The notes below the pieces were generated by a model. The model had not been told where the DNA came from. It saw nothing but the letters and a program-made list of their open reading frames with translations, and searched no databases. From positions 648,426,468 to 648,490,467 of the forward strand of contig NC_081409.1 of assembly GCF_030272615.1 (NCBI RefSeq): a stretch of 64,000 nt of DNA, given 5' to 3'. The translations under genes were made by a program, and so were the position numbers. Shown piece after piece: positions 47,189-58,295 of the stretch; within the stretch, counting starts at the first letter, position 1, and every line of letters begins with the position of its first letter. Origin of the DNA: Cryptomeria japonica. Its lineage: Eukaryota; Streptophyta; Pinopsida; Cupressales; Cupressaceae.

Positions 47189-48466
47189 CTATGTGTAGAA
47201 CCTGTGAAGGTGCATGTTGTTGATAGGATCCTCCAAAGGTTCACCTTCTGTAGTTGAGAGCTGATATGCACCAGATCCATATGCTGCTATAATGATGTAA
47301 GGACCAAGCCAATTTGGTTCAAACTTGCCTTTCTTCTCTCTATCTTGCTGATTTTTGGGGTTTTCTTTGAGAACCAAGTCACCTACCTCAAATGTACAAG
47401 GCTTGACTTTGTGATTGTAACTACATTGTTCCTTGAGTGAATGATGTGTAGCTCGAGTGATTGTCTTCCTTGATGAAGGAACTGAGATAGAATTACTAGT
47501 GTGTGGACTACACAGGCTCATATGCATGTCACCTAAAGAAGTTTGGGCATCCCTGATAACAAAGTCCTTCAAAGACGCTCCATTAAAGGTCCATGATGTA
47601 TTGCCAGAAGGAAAATGATGTGTGGAACAAGTAAATGAGTGATGAAGGCTTATGATTGTGAAAAGAAGTGAAAGTAGGATAGCATGATGGAGACTTAGGA
47701 TTAACAAGTATGCTTTTTGACTTGAAATTTTAGAACTTTTGCCCCCAGTTATTTTGATATTAGGGGAGATCAACTCTTGTTCATTTTCTTTTGTAAGATT
47801 TTTATCCTTGACTTTGATTTTTGCAAAGTCCAATAGCTTTTGATTTTGATTTGAACTAAAGGACTTTTCTTTATTTTTGACTTTTAGATTTTTCTTTTCA
47901 AATCTTGATTTGTGATCCCCAATGAGTAAGGGCTTTTGTGATTCTTGTTGATCCAAGTCTGGAAGTGGAGTGGAAATGGAATGAGTGGATGAAATGGTAA
48001 GGCTATGTGAGTTCTCAAGAGGGCTGGCGATATGCTCAATAGATTCTTTGTTGGAACCACTCTTAGGACTATTGATATCAAGAGATGCTTGCACCACTAG
48101 AGGAGATTTGCATTCAGACTTAGTAGCCACAACACTAGGTGGTTCACACCCAATTCCTTGGCATTGCAAATTGTTTGTAGGTTGTTCTTGTTGACTGAAT
48201 ACCTTAGGAGATAATGAGAGTTGATCAACATGAAAGATATACTCACCACATCCTAGGTCTTTAACCTTGAACTTTTCTTTGTTCTCTGCTTGTTTGATGT
48301 AGAAGCTTTCAAGGATTCTGGATCCACATATGCTGATGAAGGAATAGCTTCTCGATTGGCTGGAATTGTTATTTCTACTTGAGGTTGCAGATTGTTGCAA
48401 TATATGAATGGATTTGGATCCACTTTGATGGTCACTTCCACTCCATTGTGTGGAAACTTGATACAT
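47189..48466 (-). CDS. Y fused ORF: protease linker to integrase C-terminus
   Basis: A 425-codon open frame. The last about 75 residues are the gypsy integrase C-terminal module: KPCTFEVGDLVLKENPKNQQ, KFEPNWLGPYIIIAAYGSGA, then PINNMHLHRFYT. Before it SWTFNGAS may be a trace of the RNase H start (weak). The rest is low-complexity, rich in S, K and Q, with a hydrophobic stretch AYLLILSLHHAILLSLLFTI at about residues 250-270. The protease frame ends near 48253 in another frame, so a frameshift joins them. RT, most of RNase H and the integrase catalytic core are missing between. Confidence 0.65.
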   Translation of the reverse strand: MYQVSTQWSGSDHQSGSKSIHILQQSATSSRNNNSSQSRSYSFISICGSRILESFYIKQAENKEKFKVKDLGCGEYIFHVDQLSLSPKVFSQQEQPTNNLQCQGIGCEPPSVVATKSECKSPLVVQASLDINSPKSGSNKESIEHIASPLENSHSLTISSTHSISTPLPDLDQQESQKPLLIGDHKSRFEKKNLKVKNKEKSFSSNQNQKLLDFAKIKVKDKNLTKENEQELISPNIKITGGKSSKISSQKAYLLILSLHHAILLSLLFTIISLHHSFTCSTHHFPSGNTSWTFNGASLKDFVIRDAQTSLGDMHMSLCSPHTSNSISVPSSRKTITRATHHSLKEQCSYNHKVKPCTFEVGDLVLKENPKNQQDREKKGKFEPNWLGPYIIIAAYGSGAYQLSTTEGEPLEDPINNMHLHRFYT

Positions 48467-51291
48467 CGATGATATGTAGATGGGACTACTCCCATATCAT
48501 GAATCCATGGACGTCCTAGTAATATATTATATGTGAGATCTAGGTCTAGGACTTGACAAACCATAGCCTTTGTAACTGGCCCAACTCTGAGAGGCAAGGT
48601 GACTGTGCCTTTGGATGAACGCTCTTCATCATCATATGCTTTGATGGTAATTTTGTTTGTAGAATTCACAGCTTTATCAGAATATCCCAATTGTTTAATA
48701 GTGCTCAATGTACAAATGTTTAGACCTACTCCTCCATCTATCAGGACTCATTTTATTTGATGTTTGTGTATGAAGGCTTCAATGTGTAATGATGCATTAT
48801 GTGGCTGACTTACGAAGGCATCATCAGCTTCTGTGAATGTAAGAGAGTGTGGAATGAAAAGGTATCCCACCATGGCTTGAAACTAGTCCACGTTCAGATT
48901 AGTAGGAATAGAGGTGTCTCTCAAAATTTTGTCAAGAATGGCTTTATGTGCGGGGGATACGCATAAGAGCTCAAGGATGGAGATGAGTGCGGGTGTCTTC
49001 CCTAACTGTTCTACAAGGTCATATTCAGGCTTAGTTGATGAGGAAGCGACATTTTTAGCTGAAGGACCTTGCAAAGTGATTTTACCTTGACGAGTTGTAA
49101 CATGACATTCAGAGGTAGGTTCGGAAGAAGATCCAATGCCTTTTAAGACAATCTTGGGTCTTTGGGTAGAATTCTCAGGGTTTTTGTCCTTGATGATAAT
49201 GGTAGAGACGTAATTGTCCATCAAGATGTGATTGATAGTTGAATCATAGTTATAAGATGCTCTGGTATAGTTGGTCTGGTCATCTGTGGCTGCAGCTTTT
49301 CCCTTGTCATGTTTTGGGAATGGTTCCTTAAACATCTCATGTTCTTGATTGGATGAGTACCCTTCAATCTCAATGTCACCCCTATCAATGAGATCTTGTA
49401 TGATGTTCTTCAGTCGATGGCAATTTCCTATCTTATGACCCTTGCTCTTATGAAATTCACAATATTCATCATCATTCCACCAATTTGGTTTAACCTTTGG
49501 TTCATATGGAGGAAAATCTGGAATAGTGATTACTTTGTTTGCCACTAGCTTTTTGAAAACTGACTCAAGTGGTTCACCCAATGGAGTGTACTTCCTTCGT
49601 GATTTAGAAGTTATTTGAGTATTCACCTGATTTGATCCAGAAAAAATGAATTTGGGTCGCACTGTATTGGCATCAACAACACCATCATTGACTGTGTTCT
49701 TGTTTTTATTCCAAAATCTTGGCTTGTCTTTTCCTTTAAAGTCATCTTTGTTTTCCTTGAATATCTTAATGACTCCTTGTTCAATTAGGACCTTTTCTGT
49801 CGCTAAGCCTTATTCAATGATGTCCTTGAAGGTGGACAAACAATCTTTCCTTAAGTCATAACCAATCTCTTTGTTAACATTTTGGGTGAACATTTCTACC
49901 ATTTATTTTTGTGGAATTTCACAAGAGCATCTATTGGCTAGATTCCTCCATCTTTGTAAAAATGATGCAAAAGACTCTCCCTCTTTTTGCTTGGTGTTGC
50001 ACAAAGTATTGACTGATATGTCTGTCTCTATGTTGTAGGAGAAATGTTGAATAAATGCCTCTGCTAAGTCACCCCATGACTTAATTCCAAGTGGAAATTG
50101 GGAGAACCATTCCATAGCTTGATCACCTAGGCTTTGTGGAAATAATCTCATCAAATATGTCTCTTCTGCTGCTACCTCAATGCAAGCTGGGAAAAACTAT
50201 CTTATGTGTGCCTTAGGATCCCCTTTTCCTCTATACTTATCAAATTTAGGTGTCACAAAATGTGTAGGAAATGGAGGCATTGGAATGCTTTTGTCAAATG
50301 GATAAGGACATATGTCTCTCATTGTGTATGTTGGCTTTGGTGTATTTATGTCCTCCATTTTCTTTTGGAAGTCCCTGATTTGTTGCTCTGAATTGCTCTT
50401 AGGTGGAGATCAACTTCTTGGACCATACCCCATGCTTGAGGCACCAATTGGAGGAGGAGCATATTGCATATATGGATGATATTGATCATACACATGTTCA
50501 TATGGAGGAGGTCTATAATGATGCTGCATATATGGACCACTTGGTATAGATTCATGTTGAGGAACACCATATCTATTTTGTGCATGTATACCATACTCTA
50601 CAGGCATGTCATGTTCTAATGTGTTACCCCCAAATTTGACACGAGGTTTCCTTGTGTCCAAATTTTGAGCATGCCTTTGAATATCCAATTGCTTTGGTGG
50701 TTGATCCTTAGCATTGGTATGTGATTGAGCATATCTTTCTGCATAAGACTTCCATAGTGGTTTGCGAAGGTGAGTATCATATGCTTGACCATGTGTATGT
50801 GGGACCTTTGGTTTTTGAAGCAAAGATGATGGTTATTCAGGTACCATATGTGGTCCTCTATTTCCTCCACTATTAGGCCTCCTTTGATCCATGTTGGAGT
50901 GAGTTTGTTGCAAAGGTCGATTTTCCATTATTTGAGACATGTCAAAATCATGGGGTATCTTGGCTCCACTTTGTGCCATCATTTGTAAGAAGTATTGTCT
51001 ATCCCTCATTATTTCCTCAACCAATCGATCGAAATGGGGATTCATAATAGATTCTTCCACATCTGCTGAATGTATGGAAAAGTTGTCCATATTGTCATTG
51101 TGTGTATCATTGTTGTTTGTAGTGTCCATGTTCTCAACATTTGGAATGTTTCTATAGGCATCCATGTCAGGTAATGTGTTATGATCAGTATTGAAAAAGA
51201 CATCATTGTCATACTCATAAACACTCATGTTTGCGGACCCTTGAGCCTCTTTAGTTTCTCTCCTAGATTTTTGAAGACGGGTTTCAACCAT
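48253..51291 (-). pseudogene. Y gypsy gag and protease
   Basis: One frame from ATG 51291 (MVETRLQKSRRETKEAQGSA) to 48253, broken only by in-frame stops. The N-terminal region is acidic. A capsid core is at 50154-49903: LFPQSLGDQAMEWFSQFPLG and FIQHFSYNIETDISVNTL. A zinc knuckle C-X2-H-X4-H-X4-C (CEFHKSKGHKIGNC) at about 49460-49415 is followed by NIIQDLIDRGDI. The protease at about 48755-48450 has LIDGGVGLNICTL (just upstream, with a stop beside it) and YNILLGRPWIHDMGVVPSTY. The order and motifs place Y in the Tat/Ogre-like part of Ty3/gypsy. Confidence 0.85.
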
Positions 51292-51790
51292 GAACTAGGT
51301 ATTGACCAAGATGTGTGAGACTAGATGAAAATGGAAAAAGTATGGAAGACCAAGAGTTGGATGGAATGTAAATGAATCTGAGGTGTACTTGCAATGTCCA
51401 AAGTGTAAGACCAAGTATGTATGTAGTAGAGTAGGTGTGACTTCCAAAGAGAGGATAGTTTCTCTTGATGAGGTAAGTTGACCTTGACTCTAAGTAAGAC
51501 CAAATGAGACCCAAAGGTGAGATACCTTGATGAGGGACCACTTAGCAAAGTGTTGCTGTATGTAGTATGTTGACAAAGTATGATGAGGACAAGCAAGTGA
51601 CCTTTTGACTCAAGTTTAGACAATTGTGAATGTAAATTGAGATGTGAAGCAATGATGGACTGTGTGAGACCCAAAGACAGGTTGAATGCTAAATGAAACC
51701 TAGAGAAATAACCTAGGAAGCTCAAGAATTCCGAAACTGACTGTGTTTGTTTGCTAGACTGTAACAATTTTTTTTATTTTCAATTCTGAT

Positions 51791-51985
51791 CACAGACGCG
51801 CCTGTATACTTCACAGACATGATTTCTTGACACAGACGTGGTTCTGTTCAACACAGATGCGCTTCTGAGATTTTTGCAAAGTGCAATGTTGATTTTGCAA
51901 ACACAGACACGTTTCTGCCCTTCACAGATGCGATTATACAACACAGACGCTATTATGTCAGACACAGACGCGTTTCTGTAAAATT
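51791..51985 (-). repeat. Right array 1: CACAGACGCG units, period about 20 bp
   Basis: On the plus strand CACAGAYGCG-type units start at 51791, 51812, 51831, 51852, 51902, 51923, 51942 and 51963, with steps of 21, 19, 21, then a gap of 50, then 21, 19, 21. On the element's own strand they read CGCGTCTGTG, the core of the left array at 43033. They lie about 500 bases upstream of the gag start. Confidence 0.85.
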
Positions 51986-53202
51986 TGTGCAATTTTTTCC
52001 AATCTGTGAAGTCATTTTGTTGTGACCAAATCTGACTGTTTGACTATTTTTTCATGACAAGAGGACATAGCGTTGATGAAGACCCAATGTTTGCAAGTGT
52101 CCAGACTCAAAATGACTCCAAAAAAAAAAGTGTGTTGTTTGATGTAAAAATGTTTTGCATACACTTGAAGACATAATGTTTTGCTGTTTGGTCTTGAATG
52201 TTTTGAATGTTTAAAATAAGTCAAGCACAATTCTTATGGCTGGCCAAGACAATAGTTGTTGATCCCACATGGGGTTTTACCCCCGAGGCTATGCTATTCA
52301 GAGCGGATACTTAGATGCTTGACCTCACTAGCTCCACCTTTGGCACTCACTTCTCGGGTCAGCCAAGCATCAGTCCCCATGAAAACTTCCCGTGGTGAAC
52401 TTTATATCTCTACTAAGAACCGTATGTGTGTGGGCCGCTACCAGAGGTCCGACCTCCTGCCCCAACAACTAGAAGGATTTGGGCTTCTAAAACAAAAAGG
52501 TGCTAGTAAGGGCATCCACTTGTGTGGCCATACATGCGACACTTTCAGCTTTGTAAATACAGAAGGCTCCCAGCCGGTAGGGGTTACGCCCTACAACTGA
52601 TCAAATAAATTTGATCAAACGGGTTTATGGGGAGACATAGTGTCGGTATGAACTAATCAACACACGTTATTCATAGTTTTCACCATGAATATAGTTATTT
52701 ATAATGGTTCGGAAGAGGTGGGTTTTCCTCGCTACCACTTGGGTCATTCTCTTCTCACTAGTAGTCCTAATGACCACACAGGAAGACAGGCCCTCTAAAG
52801 ATTAAACAAAAAGAGCCTATTGCTCAGGACACCAAAGACAATGATTCAATTTTAGTACACCAATTGAAGTGTTTGCTAGTCTATGAAAACAAGGCACACA
52901 ATAAAAATCCAAAAACCCTTACCAAGGACCTGCAACAAAGAGTTGTTAGTAGTTTGGATTGTTTCAAATAATCACCCCTTCCTGCAAGCACACGAGTTAG
53001 GTAAATTTTAAATCCAAAAGACTTTGTGAAAATAGGGGCCTTCAACAAAACGATTTTGCTTTCAAGACAAGCTGCATCAATTTCATTAATTAGATTTGAA
53101 GATGTTAGCTCAAAATAAAATAGATCTGAAACATTAAATGCAAGACCAAATGGCGAAAAATAAAAACCTAAAAAAAAAAAATTTTTTTTATTTTTTTTTA
53201 AA

Positions 53203-53575
53203 CACAGATGCGATTTTACCTTACATAGACGCGATTTCACAACACAGACGCGTTTTAACACTTCACAGATGCGGTTCTGCAAAAAATGCAAAACAGAAAA
53301 TCCTACGGAGCACAGATGCGACTAGATCTCACAGACGTGATTAAATTTCCCATAGATGCGCCTATAATGAAAACCTGCAATCTGAAAAATGAAAATACTG
53401 TCGGAAACATAGACACAGTTCAGAGGTTCACAGATGCAATTCGGGAACACAAACGCGATCCTGCAATCTGCAAAAAAAAGGTGAAATAATGTCGAAGACG
53501 CAGACACGATTCCAGATGTCACAGATGCGACAGAAAACAAAAAACGCGATCCGAAAGTACATAGACGCGAAAATA
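53203..53575 (-). repeat. Right array 2: CACAGACGCG units, period about 20 bp
   Basis: Units start near 53203, 53223, 53243, 53264, 53311, 53330, 53351, 53408, 53429, 53448, 53500, 53520 and 53560. Steps inside clusters are 19-21 bases. Same motif and strand as right array 1, about 100 bases inside the PBS. Confidence 0.82.
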
Positions 53576-53658
53576 CCAAAATGTCGTCGAAAATGTCAGA
53601 TCTGCAACTTCAAAATACAATATCTGCAACAAGGATGTTAAATGCAAAAAGGACAAGA

Positions 53659-53676
53659 GTCCCACCGGGTGTGCCA
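53659..53676 (-). other. Primer binding site of Y
   Basis: The minus strand reads TGGCACACCCGGTGGGAC, three bases after the LTR. It differs from the W and X site (TGGTGAACCCGATG), so Y uses another tRNA. I do not assign the tRNA. Confidence 0.8.
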
Positions 53677-53679
53677 AAA

Positions 53680-54438
53680 TGTATATGGTGAAAATGGATA
53701 CAATAATAACGATATTGAAAGGCTAAATGAATTCAACCACAAAACCCTAGCTTAACAACAACAAGGATCCACCATAACATATGAAGATTACCTAAGACAA
53801 TGTAAATCAAATGAAATCACAAAGATTATACCATCACATGTCCAATAGGGTTTGGATCTCCATTCTTCCTATCTCCATTGATCTTGCTTGATATATTTGC
53901 TCTCAGATTTTATGTGCACAAGAGCTCAACAAAGAACGGAATGTGGTTGCAAGTAGGATCGTAGTGTAGTCAAGTGCAAAAATTGATTAGGGTTTGATAA
54001 TGAAGAAAGTATCTCCTTATATAGAAGACACTATATGAAATGGAGGGATAAGATTGAGAGGTGTAAAAGGAGGTCGGCTATGATTAGAGGGTAGGTAAAA
54101 GAAATAATAAAATAATGAAAAGGGTAGGTAGTGTAGGAATTAAGAGATGAATGACATGTGTCATGGGTAGAAAAGGTTAATGAATTAATTAAATAAATAA
54201 ATATTTATATAATTAATAGAAGTGGGATCAATTAAATAAATAAGATATTTATTTAATTTAGGAAAAGGATAATTTAAATAAATAAAAGTATTTATTTAAA
54301 TGAGAAATATGGCTAGAAGAGGATACATGAATTAATTAAATAAATAAAGATTTATTTAATTAATAGAAGAATTAAGCTTAGATAATTAAATAAATAAAGT
54401 ATTTATTTAATTAGATTGGACAATTTTAGGTGTCTACA
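53680..54438 (-). repeat. Y 5' LTR
   Basis: 759 bp, TGTATATGGTG to GGTGTCTACA on the plus strand, nearly identical to 41751-42509. The five AT palindromes are present at 54180-54415. Confidence 0.95.
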
Positions 54439-57249
54439 CTTGGATCTAGCAATAATATGTCAAGATGAAGTTGCCCTGCGAATTTGAGCAAAAGTTGCTC
54501 GGACCGTGACGGAAAGGTACACAGTCCTCCAAAAAATCCATGAAATGAAAAGGGTTTTTCCACGTCTACAAATAGAGCCTGAATCCGAAAGTACAACTAT
54601 GCACCTACAACCTACACACAGAAAAGAGAGGAAAATGGGTTGGGATTGGGGGTTTTTCTTTAGGTCAAACCCCAGTTTTGGAATTAACCAAGTAATGAAT
54701 GAAAGTACTTGCAAGTAGATGAAAGACTGAATTGTAAATCACCTCAAGGGAGGTTGTAGTAGCAATGTTGATAGAAATGCTTGTGTGGAATTTTATGTTA
54801 AAATCAATCTCCTCTTCAATGGTTGAATCTTTGACTTGAATTCAACACCTAGCCTTGAAGGGAGACTTGAGAATGCTCAATGCTGGAAAAGAATGCTTGA
54901 ATTCTTGATCACTTATGCAGTTTGTATCTATCCAAATTCAACATCTCCCACTTATCAAAATTATGCAAATGAGAGGATGAATTCCCCTTAAATACATGTT
55001 AGTGGATTTGATTTTCGTCATGGGCCAACATTAGGGGAGTTTCCCACCCGATGCACAACCAATGATGCAACCCTAGGAAGGGTCCTGCCCCTAAAATAGG
55101 GCAAGGACAGGGGCACCAAGCCTCTCTCCTAGGAAGACAAGGGTACCACACCCCTGTCCAAGGGGGGACAGTGGCACCACACCCCTGTCCTACCCCTTTC
55201 CCCAAGGAAAAGTGTGGACGGGGTGATGCAGAGGCCAAGGAAGAGGTTGTTTCTGAGGGTTGAGCAATCTCCAGTCTCTGATCAAGCTAGAGGATTCGAA
55301 CTCGCATGCGTGAGGACCCTAATGCAGTCAAAAATTGCTACAGTCACAATTTTATGACACTACAATAATGAAGTTCTATAATGGATACTAGAATGAGACA
55401 CACTAAAATGAGTGTTAAGCAAGCATGGAATAGGATATGCTAACAAAGATGTACAAGTTAGGATGCTATAGGAAGCATAGGTATAACATGAAATTACATC
55501 ACGATAGACTAATTGAATCCATCAAAACTATTTATGATTCTAAATATAACCATGACCCATATCATTAAAAAATAAATTTAACACAAGAGATTGACATAAT
55601 CAATTTGAAAAGTTCTTCTAATTTGTATGGTACCATAGATGAAATGTAATACTCATCACATGAAGTTATACTTAACATAATAAAATGTATCAAACTTTAA
55701 TTCCATTAGGTATTTAAATGAGTACACATATTTCTACTTATATGTAAGCTATCAATATGGAATTTATACTTATATGTTGATTAGGTTTACAATTTTCACT
55801 GTCATTATCCCTTAATATTTATGAAGACATCTTAATAGTGTTACAAAGGCATGTAATAATCTACAGAAATTTAAAATAAAGAAAAATAAATATATAAAAA
55901 TACTTACCTCCATCCATATGAGGGGTGTAGACACTAAAAATTGGTATCACTTACATTCTTCATTTTTAACCTAATCACTCGTATAATCTTCATTTTTCAT
56001 GTGATCTTGTCCCGTTTCGTCTTTCCCATTTTCTATCCAAATCATTTCATTTTCTTCCCATATTGAGATTGGGGTTTCATTTTACCCTTAACTTCATCCC
56101 CTTTGTGTGCAATCTTTTCCTTTTCACTTTTGCAATATCAGTTTGCCTAATTTGTTCCCAATTAGGGTTTTTTGCTCTTGATTCGGTCCTCCCGTTTTGT
56201 CTTTCCCATTTTTTCTCCATATTATTTCATTTTCTTTGCATTTCAAGTTTGGGATTTCAATTTTTCCTCAAATTCATCTCCTTTGTGTTGGTTCATTCCC
56301 CTCTCGATTTGGTGATGTCTTTTTTCTACCTAAACCCCTATGTCGATTTAGGGTTTTTCACTTTCTTTTTGGTCATGTTGCTTCAAGATTTCCATTTTTG
56401 GTCTCGTTGGCTTAATTTTCCCCCTATTTCTATTTTATGGTTTCATTTTGACCTCTTCTCCAGTCCCATACCACCACATTCATCTCTTTTTTGTCTATCA
56501 ATCCACTTTGACCGAATTTACCCACTGCTACTTGATTTTACTCGATTTGACCGAATTTGCCCATTTTCGCTTAATTATTCCCATTTTCTATATGAACTTT
56601 CCCAATTTGACCCAATTGGATCAAATTAGACTTAATTTGACTAAATTTGTGTCTTTGTGTGTCAATTTGACTAATTAGCCCCTATTAAGTTAAATTAATT
56701 CGTCAATTAATCAAGCCTTCTCTTTTTACTAATTATTCTATCTTTTAATATTTCATCATTTAATCAAATCCCCTATATATATTAGTTAAATAATATAAAT
56801 TATTTAATTAATTTTGTTTTATCCCCTTTAATTAAATTATTTTAATTATTTAATTAAAGATACATTTTTAATAACCTATAAAATAATTTATTTAAATTAT
56901 TGAGTTAGCTAATTATGTCATAAAAATTAAATAAATATCTTTATTTATTTAATTTTTTAATTATATTCTCATACGAGGATAATATCTTCTTTTTTTAATA
57001 TTTAATCGCCTAATATCCTCCTAATTTTTCAACATGGAAATAATATCTTGGATATTTCTGATATTTCTCTTTGATTTTTGAAAATCATGCTTTTTGAAAA
57101 TAACTCATTTTATATGATTAGTCTATTAGGAATGTACCTTTTATTTTAATTATTAAATACACTTTATCCCTTAAGGGTTTCTTTAGGGTTGCACAACTTT
57201 AGGGTTACATATTCTCCTTTTATAAAGAATTTATTGTACTTTTTATATG
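54439..57249 (-). repeat. X LTR 3, second segment (longest X LTR copy)
   Basis: Continues LTR 3 after Y. With 41432-41750 it gives an LTR of about 3.1 kb, the most complete in the window, though its far end is missing at the leader junction. It includes a GC-rich block at 55080-55200 with GGGGCACCACACCCCTGTCC-like phrases, also at 59260-59370. The plus-strand ORF at 56063-56629 is a T-rich by-product. Confidence 0.88.
56005..56360. repeat. About 180-bp tandem duplication inside X LTR 3
   Basis: CCCGTTTCGTCTTTCCC at 56011 and CCCGTTTTGTCTTTCCC at 56191 begin two similar stretches that also share ATTTCATTTTCTT and CATCYCCTTTGTGT, and end in TTAGGGTTTTT. Confidence 0.65.
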
Positions 57250-58295
57250 ATTGGTTAATGCAAAATTTAAGAAAATAATGATTACACAAATTGAACTTTG
57301 TTGGAAGAAGGGAATGACACAATTTCCAAAAATAAAAGGAAATTGGAATTTTAAAATTAGGGCCAAGGGAATACCACTTAATTTTAAAATCAGGGAAGAC
57401 TATAATTAACCTCTTAATTTAAAAAAATTTCTTGAAATTTGAAATGTTGAATTTTAAAGGTATTTCTAATTCTAGAGGGATAAAAAATTGATAAAATCAG
57501 CCAATCTTCTAGATTTAGACTATTAAACATAGTCTCCCGAAATTTCAAGAAAAAAGTTGAGGACCATGGCGGGAATGCACATGGTTCGACCAACTTTTTT
57601 TTGAAATTTTTAGGGATGGATATTATGATGATTTTAAAGCTAACCCCAAAAAATTGGTGAATTTTACGATCTCTAGGTGGGTGAAATGAAGGCGCAAATG
57701 TGAAAATAGGACCCTTTTAGGGTTTTGAAGAAAAAAAGGAATTGAATTGCAATTTTGAAAAGGGTCAAACCTAATGGATAGGGACACCTTGGAAAATGTT
57801 TAGAAATTTGAATGTAAATGAAATTGATTTGAAATTCACACAAAATCCAATTAATTTTAAAAATTAGAGTTTGATGACCTAACCACTTAATTTTGAAATT
57901 TGAATTTTGGAAAAAAGGGGGGAAATTGAAATTTTGAATTGTAGGATTATAGACAAATTTGAGAACAATCAAAAATCTGAAAATTAAATTGAAAATCAAT
58001 TTTTGCACAAGTTCAAGATGATTTTTAAAAATTAGGGTTTTGACAAGTAACCTCTTAATTTTGGAAATTTTAATTGCAAATTGAACAAGACAATGAGGAA
58101 ATTGAATTTCACAATCAAAACAATTTTCATATCTAAGATAAACACAAGCAATTTTTACAAATCACAAGTTCAATTTTATAAAAACTAGGGGTTTTAATGA
58201 TTTAACCACTAAGTTTATAGAAATTTGAAACTTGTAAATGAAAAATATGCAATTTTGTTCCAAAGAAATCATGCAAGACGTCGGGTTTACCAAAA
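57250..58295 (-). other. X interior 3: leader only, no gag or pol
   Basis: Matches 40379-41431 along its length with the same left junction. It ends with a PBS-like sequence at 58279-58292 (one or two changes). Contains leader ORF copy 3. Confidence 0.85.
57673..58008 (-). CDS. X leader ORF, copy 3 (111 aa), unknown
   Basis: The same frame as the other leader ORFs, starting MQKLIFNLIFRF and ending in ISPT. Open in all three copies. Confidence 0.25.
   Translation of the reverse strand: MQKLIFNLIFRFLIVLKFVYNPTIQNFNFPPFFQNSNFKIKWLGHQTLIFKINWILCEFQINFIYIQISKHFPRCPYPLGLTLFKIAIQFLFFFKTLKGSYFHICAFISPT

Larger units (their letters stand above)
51292..53679 (-). other. Y leader, 2.4 kb, between LTR and gag
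   Basis: Holds two motif arrays (listed separately) and a GC-richer block at 52250-52620. The plus-strand 114-codon ORF in that block (52256-52600) has no recognised domain and is antisense to the element; I do not call it a gene. The rest is AT-rich. Confidence 0.7.
41751..54438 (-). mobile_element. Y: 12.7-kb gypsy element with antisense PMD gene, no RT
   Basis: The LTRs at 41751-42509 and 53680-54438 are both 759 bp and differ at about 14 positions by hand count (near 1.8%). The PPT is beside the left LTR and the PBS beside the right, so the element reads on the minus strand. Order: LTR, 2.4-kb leader with motif arrays, gag, protease, then a fusion to the integrase C-terminus, a 4.7-kb 3' region with a plus-strand plant-mobile-domain gene, and LTR. 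RT, RNase H and the integrase core are absent, so Y must have moved with enzymes from another element. Confidence 0.93.

Noticed and set aside
52256-52600. 114-codon plus-strand ORF in the Y leader
   Set aside because: Antisense to Y, no recognised domain, one copy only; could not be supported as a gene.
56063-56629. 188-codon plus-strand hydrophobic ORF
   Set aside because: Lies in X LTR, T-rich and based on a 180-bp duplication; antisense to the element.
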